DNA from: Phycisphaerae bacterium
Lineage (GTDB): Bacteria > Planctomycetota > Phycisphaerae > Sedimentisphaerales > SM23-30
Length of the DNA stretch: 54,997 nt
Assembly: GCA_016342495.1 (NCBI GenBank)
Contig: JAEIOG010000026.1
Coordinates: 1 to 54,997 of the forward strand
Direction of reading: 5' to 3'
Shown in pieces: positions 18,267 to 27,616 of this stretch. Positions within the stretch are counted from its first letter, which is position 1. Each line of letters starts with the position of its first letter. Both the position numbers and the translations under genes were made by a program. The notes beneath the pieces were generated by a model, which was not told where the DNA came from, did not search any database, and saw only the letters and a program-made list of their open reading frames with translations.

Positions 18267-19112
18267 ATGAAACAAAAAATATTTACTATTGCATTAATGC
18301 TTTTATTGGCTGGCGGCTGCAATCGACCTGAGCCAAAAAATATTGCCTCCACCGAGGCAATCTATAAGACTCAAAATGATATCTTTTATTATGACCAGAC
18401 CAGCGATGATGCCTATATCAATCAGCGTTGCAAGCTGGACATTTATTATCCGGCTGACAGTAAAGATTTTGCCACGGTGGTATGGTTTCATGGCGGCGGG
18501 ATCCAGGGCGGTCAAAAGCATATCCCTGAAGAATTAAAACAGCAGGGATTTGCCATTGTCGCAGTCAACTACCGATTGTATCCTAAGGTTAAATGCCCGG
18601 CCTATATTGAAGATGCCGCAGCCGCGGTAGCCTGGGTTTTTAAGAATATCCAAAAGTATAACGGTAATGCAGATAAGATTTATGTTTCGGGCCATTCCGC
18701 TGGTGGCTACCTGACTTCCATGGTGGGCATGGATAAAAGATATCTGGCCAAACATAGCATCGATGCCAATAAAATCGCCGGCCTTATCCCTTTCAGCGGC
18801 CATACGATAACCCACTTTACCGTTCGAAAAGAACGTGGCATCCCCGGCGAGCAGCCTATTATCGATGAATTTGGCCCCCTTTATCATGTTCGGGCCGATG
18901 CGCCACCTTTGATACTAATTACCGGTGACCGGGAACTGGAGATGCTGGGCAGATATGAAGAAAATGCCTATATGATGAGAATGATGAAGGTCGCCGGTCA
19001 CAAAAAAACCGAACTGTATGAACTACCCGGCTGTGACCATGGTCAGATGGCCCACCCGGCCCACGCGATATTAATTGATTTTATCCACAGACAATCAGTT
19101 CAACAGCCATGA
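18267..19112 (+). CDS. Alpha/beta-hydrolase (carboxylesterase) lipoprotein
   Basis: About 281 residues. A lipoprotein signal peptide ends in LAGGC with the Cys near residue 18. The esterase/lipase fold shows the oxyanion HGGG (WFHGGGIQGG), nucleophile Ser in GHSAGGYL near 150, an Asp in GDRELE and a His in CDHGQM near the C-terminus. This is the BD-FAE/COG0657 group, which includes acetyl-xylan and feruloyl esterases and kynurenine formamidase relatives. Anchored at the cell surface or periplasm it may deacylate polysaccharides. AAAGGT before the ATG at 18267 supports this start over the longer frame at 18216. Confidence 0.85.
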   Translation: MKQKIFTIALMLLLAGGCNRPEPKNIASTEAIYKTQNDIFYYDQTSDDAYINQRCKLDIYYPADSKDFATVVWFHGGGIQGGQKHIPEELKQQGFAIVAVNYRLYPKVKCPAYIEDAAAAVAWVFKNIQKYNGNADKIYVSGHSAGGYLTSMVGMDKRYLAKHSIDANKIAGLIPFSGHTITHFTVRKERGIPGEQPIIDEFGPLYHVRADAPPLILITGDRELEMLGRYEENAYMMRMMKVAGHKKTELYELPGCDHGQMAHPAHAILIDFIHRQSVQQP

Positions 19113-19194
19113 AACCATCTCCAACTCCATATATATATTTCATTGCCAAGTAAAGAAGCTTGCATCACTTATGGCTAAAGTGTTATGATTTTGG

Positions 19195-20682
19195 CTATCC
19201 TTTAAGGATCAATATTGCCGCTGCAGCCATAATCGCGATTATTACCGTGACAATCCCGATGATACCGGCGGTATCTTTGATCGAATCAGGCACCGACTCA
19301 AAAGGCTTATTTGCCGCTTCCAGCGTATTTATTAAGATTCGCTGAGGCATGGAGAATCTCTGAAATTCCGGGGTCGGTGAATCCTGAACCGCTTGGCCCT
19401 GAGATTCAACTTCCATCTGGGTAGCACCACTGGCAACAGCGTCTAATTCATCCATGACCAATTGCTCATCTTCGCCGACAGCTAAAGAATCTTCAATTTC
19501 AGGCTGAATTTCATCTTTTATTTCAGTTTCAACTTCAGCTTGAATAGCTGGCTCATCGGTAACGGCATGGCCCTGCTCGATTTGCTGATCGGCGATAACT
19601 TCGCCTTCTTCCGGGCCGGAAAATTCAGGAATAATTACCTGTTCCTGCTGCTGGGCTATGTCCCCGGCATCACTTGCAGCCTGAGATAATAAATCATCAA
19701 CTTCACCTTTGGGAGTTTGGATTTCATCGGTTATATCTGCACTGGCATCGGCGACAAAACCGGCGGCGGCATCAGCCTGCTCAGCTAATTGTTCAGTTTC
19801 ACCGGTCAACTGGTCCAGCTGCTGAATTTGTTCATCTGCCGGCTGTTCAGTTTCTTCACTGGCTAACACTTCATTTTCCAGACTTGCTAATATATTATCA
19901 AGGTCATCTACAGATTCTTCCGCTTGCGGTTCAGTTGAATCGACTACCTGCTCTGGAACCGGTTCTGAGACCGGTTCTGCAGCTTCCGGAGTTAATTCTG
20001 ATTCTAAATCCGCCAGCATACTGTCAAGGTCGTCGCCTGATACTTCACTTTCTAAATCGGTTGAAGCTGCCGGCTGCTCTGATATTGTTTCTGTTTCCTG
20101 TTCTTCTAATTCTGATTCCAGGCCTGCCAACATGTCATCAAGGTCATCGGCTGGCTCTTCAGTTACTGTTTCGGTTGATTCGGCTGGCTGATCTGCTAAT
20201 TGTTCTGGAACTTCTTCTGCTAATTCTGATTCCAAGTCCGCCAGCATGCCATCGAGATCATCGTTATTAACAACAGTCGGTTCTGCTTCACTGGAATCGG
20301 GTTGAACTTCAGCTGTGGCCTGAGCTCCAGCTTCCTGCATCAAGGCTTCTATGTCATCATTACCGACAGCATCACTTACCGCAGCTTCAATCGGAGTATC
20401 ATCTTCGATAGCACCCAATTCATCGGCTAAATCAGCTAACATATCATCAAGGCTACCACCCTGCTGAGGTGCTTCAGCGATTGGTTCTTGGGCCTGATTA
20501 TCTGCCGGGTCTGGCCCTTGCTCAGTTTCAGCGGAATCCATAACACCATCAGCCTCATCAATCATATCGCTTAAGCCATCCAGACCTGCTGTCTCATCGG
20601 ATGCATCAGTCATTTCATCAGATTGAGCGATACTGCGTTCGTGCTCAGCAATGATATCATCAATATCTATATTGTCAGCCAT
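19195..20682 (-). CDS. Tail-anchored acidic repeat protein
   Basis: A 495-residue, very acidic, Glu/Ala/Gln-rich and probably disordered protein, with one membrane helix at about 472-494 and only two residues after it, the layout of a tail-anchored protein facing the cytoplasm. A short motif of the form DDLD-x-MLA-x-LE-x-EL occurs five times (near residues 77, 141, 178, 217 and 258), with looser relatives at 5 (IDIDDIIAE) and 327 (VDDLLSQ). A conserved-looking segment before the helix contains PQRILINTLEAANKPF. I do not recognise a named family. GGGAG precedes the ATG. Its gene stands alone; 20 bases of the stop region are AT-balanced with no obvious terminator. The motifs may be docking sites for a partner. 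Confidence 0.75.
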   Translation of the reverse strand: MADNIDIDDIIAEHERSIAQSDEMTDASDETAGLDGLSDMIDEADGVMDSAETEQGPDPADNQAQEPIAEAPQQGGSLDDMLADLADELGAIEDDTPIEAAVSDAVGNDDIEALMQEAGAQATAEVQPDSSEAEPTVVNNDDLDGMLADLESELAEEVPEQLADQPAESTETVTEEPADDLDDMLAGLESELEEQETETISEQPAASTDLESEVSGDDLDSMLADLESELTPEAAEPVSEPVPEQVVDSTEPQAEESVDDLDNILASLENEVLASEETEQPADEQIQQLDQLTGETEQLAEQADAAAGFVADASADITDEIQTPKGEVDDLLSQAASDAGDIAQQQEQVIIPEFSGPEEGEVIADQQIEQGHAVTDEPAIQAEVETEIKDEIQPEIEDSLAVGEDEQLVMDELDAVASGATQMEVESQGQAVQDSPTPEFQRFSMPQRILINTLEAANKPFESVPDSIKDTAGIIGIVTVIIAIMAAAAILILKG

Positions 20683-20835
20683 CTCTTAAGCTCCCAGAAA
20701 GCAATAAAAATTTATTTCATTATTTGCTATTATACAATAAAATGTATTATCATCATCGGCTATGCTGTTAGGCAATTATAGTGGCAAGTCGTTTTTTAGG
20801 CTTTTTTTACCTTTTTTTACGCATCTGGTGGGCAA

Positions 20836-21570
20836 ATGAACATAAAACGCTTTTATCACAGTCCTATAAAGCAACCCATAATTGAGATTAGCGGAACCGA
20901 AGCCCATCATATAACAAATGTTATGAGACTATCGCCAGGAACTCAAATCGAAATTTTCGATGGTCTGGGCACCTTGGCAAAAGGAGTTATCGGAACCACA
21001 TCAAAAAAAATGGTCATCATAGAAATCAGCGATTTACAAAAATTACAACAACGACAAACTGGCAAAGTCACGATAGTAGCATCAATTGCCAAGACCGATA
21101 GATTTGATTGGCTGATTAGTAAATGCACCGAATTAGGAGTTGACCGCATTTGCCCGGCAATTTTTGACCGCACTGTCAAACAACCCAAAAATCCAAAAAT
21201 AATCGACCGATTTAACAACCTGGCTATCTCAGCCGCCAAACAATGTAAAAGTCTTTTTATCCCTGAAATTGACCGGCCTGCCCCACTTGAATCTATCATA
21301 GCCAAACTTAAACAAGAACAACCCAATGCCTGGTTAATCACCGGGTCATTAGAAAAAGATACTAAAAATATCAAACAGATTATCTCCGAAACCACCCCAC
21401 CAGATTATATCGCAATCATCGGCCCCGAAGGCGGCATAACCGAAGCGGAAAATCAAATGCTATCTGATAATAACTCAACTGGTATAAAACTGACCAATAC
21501 CATCCTGCGAACCGAAACCGCCGCAATAGCGATAGCAACGATACTTTGTACTGCACGGGATCAATATTAG
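20836..21570 (+). CDS. rsmE: RsmE, 16S rRNA m3U1498 methyltransferase
   Basis: A 244-residue SPOUT-class methyltransferase. The N-terminal PUA-like domain starts KRFYHSP; the family signature EAHHITNVMRLSPG is at residues 22-35. The C-terminal knotted SAM site shows the IIGPEGGITEAE block near 195 and LTNTILRTETAAIA near 221. It methylates N3 of U1498 in the small-subunit decoding region. Length is typical. A GGTGGG precedes the ATG. It converges with trpB and shares a terminator with it. Confidence 0.93.
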   Translation: MNIKRFYHSPIKQPIIEISGTEAHHITNVMRLSPGTQIEIFDGLGTLAKGVIGTTSKKMVIIEISDLQKLQQRQTGKVTIVASIAKTDRFDWLISKCTELGVDRICPAIFDRTVKQPKNPKIIDRFNNLAISAAKQCKSLFIPEIDRPAPLESIIAKLKQEQPNAWLITGSLEKDTKNIKQIISETTPPDYIAIIGPEGGITEAENQMLSDNNSTGIKLTNTILRTETAAIAIATILCTARDQY

Positions 21571-21593
21571 AGATCGCCTTGAGATATGTAAAA

Positions 21594-21625
21594 AAACGGA
21601 CACAACCTTAGGGCTATATCCGTTT
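21594..21625. terminator. Bidirectional terminator between rsmE and trpB
   Basis: AAACGGA and TCCGTTT pair across an 18-base loop with a short internal CC/GG pairing; an A-run lies on one side and TTT on the other. It lies between convergent genes. Confidence 0.5.
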
Positions 21626-21682
21626 CATATTCAAATAATTCAATATCACAAAGCGATACTAAAATTGTCAATTTTCAATTTT

Positions 21683-22912
21683 TCACAAAATTACACCATA
21701 ATCAGCACCGTATTTATCCACGACAAAGTCAATATCCTTATCGCCACGTCCTGACAGATTGATCAGGATAGTCTCATCCGGGCCAAGCTCTTTGGCTTTC
21801 TTTATTGCATAAGCAACAGCATGGGCACTTTCAACCGCTGGAATGATACCTTCAACTCTGGATAGTTCAAAGAATGCATCAATAGCTTCTTTGTCATTGA
21901 TAGTTTCATAATTAACCCGACCAATGTCTTTCAGATAGCTGTGCTGAGGGCCAACGCCTGGATAATCCAACCCTGAAGCGACAGAATGCACTGGAGCTGG
22001 CTCGCCTGCTTCATCACTGAGTAGATAACACTTAAAGCCATGGATTACGCCGGGTTTGCCAAGCGTAAGAGTTGCAGCATGCTCGCCAGGCTTAAAGCTA
22101 AGACCCGCAGGTTCAACACCATGAATCTTAACTTCTTGATCATCAAGAAAAGCTGTAAATAAACCAATCGCATTTGAGCCACCACCGACGCAAGCAATAA
22201 GATTATCTGGTAATTTACCTGTCATTTCCTGGAATTGCTCTCTAGCTTCCATGCCAACGACCTGCTGAAAATCGCGAACCATACCCGGGAATGGATGCGG
22301 GCCAACAACAGATCCAATGGCATAAAGCTGAGTTACCGGGTCGCCCATATAAGCCATAAATGCTTCATCAACCGCTTCTTTAAGAGTTTTTAATCCACTT
22401 TTAACCGGAACAACAGTAGCACCTAAGATTTTCATGCGAACAACATTAGGATGCTCTTTTACGATATCGACTTCACCCATATAGATATCACATTCCAGCC
22501 CTAAAAGTGCAGCGGCCGTTGCCAGGGCAACGCCATGCTGGCCGGCACCAGTTTCTGCAATAAGTTTTTTCTTACCCATGGCTTTTGCCACAAGAGCTTC
22601 ACCCAGGCAATGGTTGATTTTATGAGCGCCAGTATGATTCAGATCTTCACGTTTGAAATAGATTTGTGCTCCGCCAATCTTATTTGACAGATTACGTGCA
22701 TGAAATATCGGCGAGGGCCTACCCACATAATGCTTATAATAATACTTGAGCTCTTCTTGAAAACCTTCTTCCTCACGAAGTTTTTCATAAGCATCAGTTA
22801 TTTCCTGAAGAATGCTTTCCAGCTGTGGTGGTACAAATGATCCGCCATATTCGCCAAAATAGCCTTTATTGTTCGGTAATGGGTTTCTTTTGAGGTTGTT
22901 GTTCTGGGTCAT
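21683..22912 (-). CDS. trpB: TrpB, tryptophan synthase beta chain
   Basis: A 409-residue PLP enzyme that condenses indole with serine. The start [15 protein letters not shown] is typical; the PLP lysine is Lys98 in [10 protein letters not shown]; the catalytic Glu lies in [11 protein letters not shown]; the phosphate loop is [10 protein letters not shown]; the end shows [10 protein letters not shown]. It is the canonical TrpB1 type that normally pairs with TrpA. The gene begins inside the 3' end of trpR (47-base overlap), with AAGGA nine bases before the ATG. No trpA is in the window, so the enzyme may salvage indole or use a TrpA coded elsewhere. Confidence 0.95.
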   Translation of the reverse strand: MTQNNNLKRNPLPNNKGYFGEYGGSFVPPQLESILQEITDAYEKLREEEGFQEELKYYYKHYVGRPSPIFHARNLSNKIGGAQIYFKREDLNHTGAHKINHCLGEALVAKAMGKKKLIAETGAGQHGVALATAAALLGLECDIYMGEVDIVKEHPNVVRMKILGATVVPVKSGLKTLKEAVDEAFMAYMGDPVTQLYAIGSVVGPHPFPGMVRDFQQVVGMEAREQFQEMTGKLPDNLIACVGGGSNAIGLFTAFLDDQEVKIHGVEPAGLSFKPGEHAATLTLGKPGVIHGFKCYLLSDEAGEPAPVHSVASGLDYPGVGPQHSYLKDIGRVNYETINDKEAIDAFFELSRVEGIIPAVESAHAVAYAIKKAKELGPDETILINLSGRGDKDIDFVVDKYGADYGVIL

Positions 22913-23189
22913 GTTCTTTTGTTCCTTCTTGGGTATTCAGAAAACGCAAGCTAACTGAATCGGGGTTTTTAAGTATTTTAGCTCCCCGGGTGATTTTGCA
23001 TAAGCTGATGCCCAGATCTTTGGCAATAGTACGCTGAGGAACTTCCTGACGAATCAATTTCATTAATTGCCAACGAAGTCCCACATCACGTCTTTCGGCA
23101 GTAGTGAGAATTTCATTGAACAATTTTGTCATAGTTTCAGCGTCGCCGATCTGACAGCAGACCTTAATTACTTCATCTATTGGAGCCAT
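22866..23189 (-). CDS. trpR: TrpR-family repressor
   Basis: A 107-residue protein with the all-helical TrpR fold at about residues 5-80. The segment [19 protein letters not shown] leads into a helix-turn-helix ([20 protein letters not shown]), closely matching TrpR's recognition region. A polar C-terminal tail of about 26 residues is extra. The overlap with trpB implies co-translation and repression of trpB by tryptophan-bound TrpR. The related YerC/YecD group is an alternative, but the neighbour favours a tryptophan role. An 18-base inverted repeat lies just upstream at 23206-23223. Confidence 0.85.
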   Translation of the reverse strand: MAPIDEVIKVCCQIGDAETMTKLFNEILTTAERRDVGLRWQLMKLIRQEVPQRTIAKDLGISLCKITRGAKILKNPDSVSLRFLNTQEGTKEHDPEQQPQKKPITEQ

Positions 23190-23205
23190 AAATTAGAAAC
23201 CTTTC

Positions 23206-23223
23206 GTTTCTTTCTAAAGAAAC
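23206..23223 (-). promoter_or_regulatory. Candidate TrpR operator
   Basis: GTTTCTTTCTAAAGAAAC: eight-base arms around CT, 16 bases upstream of the trpR ATG. Position and symmetry fit an autoregulatory operator for a dimeric repressor. It does not contain the CTAG half-site of the E. coli trp operator, so the match is by position only. Confidence 0.5.
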
Positions 23224-23478
23224 ATAATACCATATTTAAACAATAGCAATCAAGAGATTTTCGGAGATTTAAGAAAAAATTCAAGTCTAAATGAGAAGAT
23301 TTTGTGAAGTATTTCGCTAATTACTTATTCGGACGTAAAAACAGGTAATTTATGCGGAATATAATGGTGGTTCGTTAATTACTCCAACTGAAAAATCGTC
23401 GAAGATTATATCAAAAAAGAATATTTTAAAAGAAATCAGAAATTCATCAAAGCAAAAAATGCGATATTCGTAGTGATA

Positions 23479-23862
23479 TCAGGCAGAAAAATCTATACCT
23501 TGAGGCTTATCGTCGCCATCATTTCCAATAACATCCTCCTGGTCTGGAGCTACCTGTTCAACAGAGCCATCAGCATGATAAAGTTTCTCCTGCTGGTCAT
23601 TGAGCTGCTCGTGCTTTTCATAGGTATCATGGGCATCCTGGCCATCGCGATAGCGTTCATCCTGGCGCTGAACAATAACACCGTCGGCCTGTTCAGTATC
23701 TTCTACTTCTTCATTATGCTGATTATCAAGCTTAGCAATATTTTTTGAGTCACGCACCCTTTTATTTCGCTGGGCATCTTCTTTTTCTGCCGCTTTACGT
23801 GCCGCTATCTGCGATTGATACATAGAACCAACAATATTCATATTTGGAGGGATATTACTCAT
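23479..23862 (-). CDS. Small charged hypothetical protein
   Basis: About 127 residues from the ATG at 23862 (GAGG eight bases upstream). The start MSNIPPNMNIVGSMYQSQ is followed by a strongly charged, probably helical or disordered region rich in Asp, Glu, Gln and Lys (KAAEKEDAQRNKRV, then many DE/DQ pairs). There are no Cys residues, membrane helices or signal peptide. No family is recognised. Codon pattern and ribosome site support a real gene. It stands alone between trpR and clpC. Confidence 0.65.
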   Translation of the reverse strand: MSNIPPNMNIVGSMYQSQIAARKAAEKEDAQRNKRVRDSKNIAKLDNQHNEEVEDTEQADGVIVQRQDERYRDGQDAHDTYEKHEQLNDQQEKLYHADGSVEQVAPDQEDVIGNDGDDKPQGIDFSA

Positions 23863-24404
23863 AGTAAACCTCAATTACAATGTCTATAATATTTTATGCT
23901 GAATATAAGCTAAACTCAATAAAAGAGCTATAAATTGATATTAAAAAACAATAAGCCTATAATCTTATTGATAACAATCGGTATATTTTGAATAATTTGG
24001 CCAAAAAGACATAATAACAGTTGTTATCGGATTGAAATATTAATAATATAGGCCCCCCAAGCTTAGGCAGCCAACCGCATGGCAAAGTCCATAACAAGCA
24101 TATGAGCACCCCAAGAAAAGTATGAGAGTGGAAAATAATTGATACAAAGATAAAAATGCTGACTTATCTGGCAAACATTAGAGCTAATACTGCCGATAAG
24201 AGAGAAGCATAGTGAATGCATCATAAATGCTATCTTTATGCGGAAAACAACGATATAAGCCCGTTTTATAGGGTTTAAGTAGTAAAAAAATAATAAAAGT
24301 AACTTTAAAGTAGCTAAGATTGAAAAGCTGTTGTTCCGATAAATAAATAACTGATAACAGCAGTAATGACAATAACTTAATGAAAGAGACAGCGGAGCTT
24401 AATA
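23863..24404 (+). other. Upstream region of clpC
   Basis: About 540 bases, AT-rich at both ends. A more GC-rich block at 24050-24115 (GGCCCCCCAAGC then GCAGCCAACC) stands out and could be structured RNA, but I cannot assign it. No CtsR-type operator is evident. Confidence 0.35.
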
Positions 24405-26939
24405 ATGTTTGAAAGATTTACTGACCGTGCTCGAAAAATAATGGCTTTGGCTAACCAGGAAGCTCAAAGGTTCAACCACGAATATATCGGAACCGAACAT
24501 ATTTTACTGGGGCTGGTTAAAGAAGGCAGTGGTGTCGGCGCTAATGTTTTGAAAAATCTGGATGTTGATTTGCGAAAAATACGTCTGGAAGTTGAAAAAC
24601 TGGTCAAAAGCGGCCCTGATATGGTTACAATGGGCAAACTCCCTCAGACACCACGAGCCAAAAAAGTGATTGAATACGCAATCGAAGAAGCTCGGGCGTT
24701 GAACCATAATTATGTTGGCACTGAACATCTACTATTAGGCTTGTTAAGAGAAACTGAAGGTGTTGCTGCTCAGGTTTTGATGAATCTTGGCCTTAAACTG
24801 GAAGATGTACGCGAAGAAGTATTAAATCTTTTAGGTGCCGGTATGGATGCAGCCGAACAGACGGCTTTACCGGGGATGCCACGACCTGAGTCCTCTGGCC
24901 CGGGTGGAAAAGCCGGGGTAAAAAGCAAAACCCCAGCTTTAGACAGCTTCGGTCGCGACCTTACCGAATTAGCAAAACAAGGACAGCTTGATCCAGTTAT
25001 TGGACGTGCCAAAGAAATCGAACGCGTTTTGCAGATTCTTTGCCGTCGTACCAAAAACAATCCTGTACTGCTAGGTGAAGCAGGTGTAGGTAAAACCGCT
25101 ATCGTTGAAGGCCTCGCCCAACAAATCGTCAGCCGCGATGTACCAGAAATCCTTACCGATCAGCGAATCGTCGTGCTGGATTTAGCGATGATGGTGGCCG
25201 GTACTAAATATCGTGGTCAATTTGAAGAACGCATCAAAGCTGTTATGAACGAAGTAAGGCGTGCCAAAAACGTCATTTTGTTTATTGACGAGCTACATAC
25301 CTTAGTCGGTGCTGGCGGAGCTGAAGGTGCCATTGATGCATCCAATGTATTAAAGCCTGCTCTAAGCCGTGGCGAAATTCAATGTATCGGTGCTACTACT
25401 CTTGATGAATATCGTAAATATATAGAAAAAGATGCTGCCCTTGAACGCAGGTTCCAGATTATTCTGGTCGAGCCACCAAACAAGGAAGAAACCTTTGAAA
25501 TTCTCAAAGGCTTACGCGACAAATATGAAGCTCATCATCGGGTAAGAATGACTGATGAAGCTTTAAAATCGGCGGTTGAACTTTCGACTCGCTATATTAC
25601 TGGTCGATGTCTGCCGGATAAAGCTATCGATGTAATCGATGAGGCCGGAGCCAGCATAAGGCTAAAAAGCATGACCAGACCACCAGATCTTACCGAGCTG
25701 GAAATTCAGCTTGATAAGTTGCAAATCGAAAAAGATGAAGCTGTCAAAAATGCCGATTATGAACGTGCCGCAATTTTGCGTGATAAATCACAAAAGCTTC
25801 ATGCCAAAAAAGATGAAATGCAAAAATCCTGGCGTGATGAAAACAATGAAACTAATGGTCTGGTCGATGAAGAAGTTATCTCCGAGGTGGTAAGTAAAAT
25901 CACCGGTGTACCTCTAACTCGACTGGAAAAAGCTGAAGCAAAACGATTGCTGGAACTGGAAGATGAACTTCATAAACGCGTGGTATCCCAACATGAAGCG
26001 ATTAAGTCCGTAGCCCGTAGCGTACGCCGTAGCCGATCCGGTTTGAAAGATCCGAATCGTCCGATGGGTTGTTTCATATTTGTTGGCCCTTCCGGTGTTG
26101 GTAAAACGTTGCTGGCAAAGGCATTAGCTGAATTTATGTTTGGCAATGAAGAAGCTCTTATCCACCTGGATATGAGTGAATATATGGAAAAACACAGCGT
26201 TTCGCGGCTGGTTGGTGCCCCTCCGGGCTACGTTGGCTTTGATGAAGGTGGTCAGCTAACTGAACGTGTTCGCCGTCGCCCTTATTCCGTTATCCTTATG
26301 GATGAAATCGAAAAATCTCATCCAGATGTTTCTAATATGCTGTTGCAGATCATGGAAGAAGGACGCCTGACTGACAGTTTTGGCCGCCAGGTTGATTTCC
26401 GTAATACGGTTTTGATTCTGACCAGTAATATTGGCGCTGATATGATCCGTACCCAGACTGGTTTTGGTTTCAGTAAACGCACTCCGGATGTCAACTATGA
26501 AAAAATGAAAGAAATGCTGCAGAAAGAGATCGAACGTTTCTTCCGACCAGAATTCCTCAATCGTCTTGACGACTTGATTGTCTTCCAGGCTCTGACCCGC
26601 GAAGATCTTAATACTATCGTTGACTATGAATTGAAGAAAGTATTCAAACGCCTTGCAGAACAAAATCTTGAATTGCAACTTACCGATGAAGCCAAAGAAT
26701 ATATCATTGAAAAAGGCTATGATCTGGAATTTGGTGCAAGGCCATTACGTCGTGCTCTGGAAAGACAAATCGAAGATCCCCTCAGTGAAGAAATTCTACG
26801 AGGCAGCTTTGTTGATAAAAATCTTATCAAAGTTACCGTTTTCGAAGGTCACTTGCGTTTTGATGCCGAAAAAGCGGAAAAACCAGAAGATGCCGAAGAA
26901 AACACCGAAACTCCTGAAGAAGCTAATGCCACGACATAG
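24405..26939 (+). CDS. clpC: ClpC, AAA+ unfoldase of the Clp protease
   Basis: 844 residues. Two Clp-N repeats lie at ~1-150. AAA-1 follows with Walker [10 protein letters not shown] near 220 and Walker [10 protein letters not shown]. The middle domain with UvrB/UvrC-like motif ([10 protein letters not shown]) is at ~425-480, the feature that marks ClpC rather than ClpA or ClpB. AAA-2 has Walker [10 protein letters not shown] near 567, and GFGF lies near 690 as a probable ClpP-docking loop. It unfolds proteins for ClpP. An acidic tail of ~25 residues ([15 protein letters not shown]) is extra. No mcsA/mcsB/ctsR neighbours are present. CGGAG precedes the ATG. Confidence 0.96.
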   Translation: MFERFTDRARKIMALANQEAQRFNHEYIGTEHILLGLVKEGSGVGANVLKNLDVDLRKIRLEVEKLVKSGPDMVTMGKLPQTPRAKKVIEYAIEEARALNHNYVGTEHLLLGLLRETEGVAAQVLMNLGLKLEDVREEVLNLLGAGMDAAEQTALPGMPRPESSGPGGKAGVKSKTPALDSFGRDLTELAKQGQLDPVIGRAKEIERVLQILCRRTKNNPVLLGEAGVGKTAIVEGLAQQIVSRDVPEILTDQRIVVLDLAMMVAGTKYRGQFEERIKAVMNEVRRAKNVILFIDELHTLVGAGGAEGAIDASNVLKPALSRGEIQCIGATTLDEYRKYIEKDAALERRFQIILVEPPNKEETFEILKGLRDKYEAHHRVRMTDEALKSAVELSTRYITGRCLPDKAIDVIDEAGASIRLKSMTRPPDLTELEIQLDKLQIEKDEAVKNADYERAAILRDKSQKLHAKKDEMQKSWRDENNETNGLVDEEVISEVVSKITGVPLTRLEKAEAKRLLELEDELHKRVVSQHEAIKSVARSVRRSRSGLKDPNRPMGCFIFVGPSGVGKTLLAKALAEFMFGNEEALIHLDMSEYMEKHSVSRLVGAPPGYVGFDEGGQLTERVRRRPYSVILMDEIEKSHPDVSNMLLQIMEEGRLTDSFGRQVDFRNTVLILTSNIGADMIRTQTGFGFSKRTPDVNYEKMKEMLQKEIERFFRPEFLNRLDDLIVFQALTREDLNTIVDYELKKVFKRLAEQNLELQLTDEAKEYIIEKGYDLEFGARPLRRALERQIEDPLSEEILRGSFVDKNLIKVTVFEGHLRFDAEKAEKPEDAEENTETPEEANATT

Positions 26940-26964
26940 CTTTGCTATCAGCAAAATACTATCA

Positions 26965-26995
26965 GGCAGGGATCATAAAGTCCCTGCCTTTTTTT
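26965..26995 (+). terminator. Terminator of clpC
   Basis: GGCAGGGA and TCCCTGCC pair over an eight-base loop, followed by seven Ts, 25 bases past the stop. Confidence 0.93.
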
Positions 26996-27041
26996 ATACT
27001 TGTGCCACATAAAAAAAACCATTGGCTTGGGATTTGCAATT

Positions 27042-27069
27042 AGGCCAGTTTATGGTAAAATGGGCCTAT
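27042..27069 (+). promoter_or_regulatory. Hairpin abutting ferredoxin start codon
   Basis: TTAGGCC and GGGCCTA pair around an A/T-rich loop and run into the ATG at 27068. No Shine-Dalgarno is present, so the hairpin may govern translation of the polyferredoxin pair. Confidence 0.35.
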
Positions 27070-27616
27070 GGATGAGCAAAAAGATAAATTACACCGACGT
27101 CAATTCCTGCGTTCGAGCCTGCGAAATACGGCCCTGATCGCTGCTGGCATTGCTATTGGTAAATATGCTGGCCAGTCAAATGCCACTGTTTGGCAAATTG
27201 ACCCGGCCAAATGCACCGCCTGTGGCAAATGCGCCACCGCCTGTGTCAAAAAAATATCAGCGGTGAAATGCCTGCACGCCTATGCGATGTGTGGCTATTG
27301 CGACCTTTGCACGGGCTTTTTGAATTCTCAGCCCAATGAAAGGTCTACCGCAGCGGAAAATCAGCTTTGTCCGACTGCTGCTATTGTCCGAACCTTCATC
27401 GAAGATCCTTATTATGAATATAAAATCATCGAAGAACTATGTATAGGCTGTGGCAAATGCGTCAAAGGCTGTGGTGAATTCGGCAATGGCTCGCTCTACC
27501 TCCAAATAAAACGAGAACTATGCGAAGATTGCAATGAATGCGCCCTCGCCGTGCAATGTCCGGCCCAGGCGATCAGCCGTGTGCCTGCTGATAAACCTTA
27601 TTTACATAATGGATAA
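27068..27616 (+). CDS. Tat-exported polyferredoxin (NapG/RnfB-like)
   Basis: 182 residues. The N-terminus has a twin-arginine-like motif (HRRQFLRSS) and a hydrophobic stretch at ~22-33, pointing to Tat export of a folded cofactor protein. Cys clusters follow: CTACGKCATAC near 54, CGYCDLC near 77, CIGCGKCVKGC near 130 and CEDCNECALAVQCP near 155, enough for about four 4Fe-4S clusters. It would carry electrons on the outer face of the membrane. The downstream NapH-like gene overlaps by eight bases, so the two probably form a quinol-linked electron-transfer unit. The terminal reductase is not in the window. Confidence 0.82.
   Translation: MDEQKDKLHRRQFLRSSLRNTALIAAGIAIGKYAGQSNATVWQIDPAKCTACGKCATACVKKISAVKCLHAYAMCGYCDLCTGFLNSQPNERSTAAENQLCPTAAIVRTFIEDPYYEYKIIEELCIGCGKCVKGCGEFGNGSLYLQIKRELCEDCNECALAVQCPAQAISRVPADKPYLHNG

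Noticed and set aside
19674-20270. 198-codon plus-strand frame opposite the acidic protein
   Set aside because: Shadow of a low-complexity Glu/Asp-rich gene; Leu/Arg/His-rich translation with no domain.
22866-22912. Frameshift between trpR and trpB
   Set aside because: Both frames have proper starts, stops and ribosome sites; a 47-base overlap is a plausible real arrangement.
24050-24115. Riboswitch in the clpC leader
   Set aside because: The GC-rich block does not match a class I can recognise, and no terminator or anti-terminator pairing was evident.
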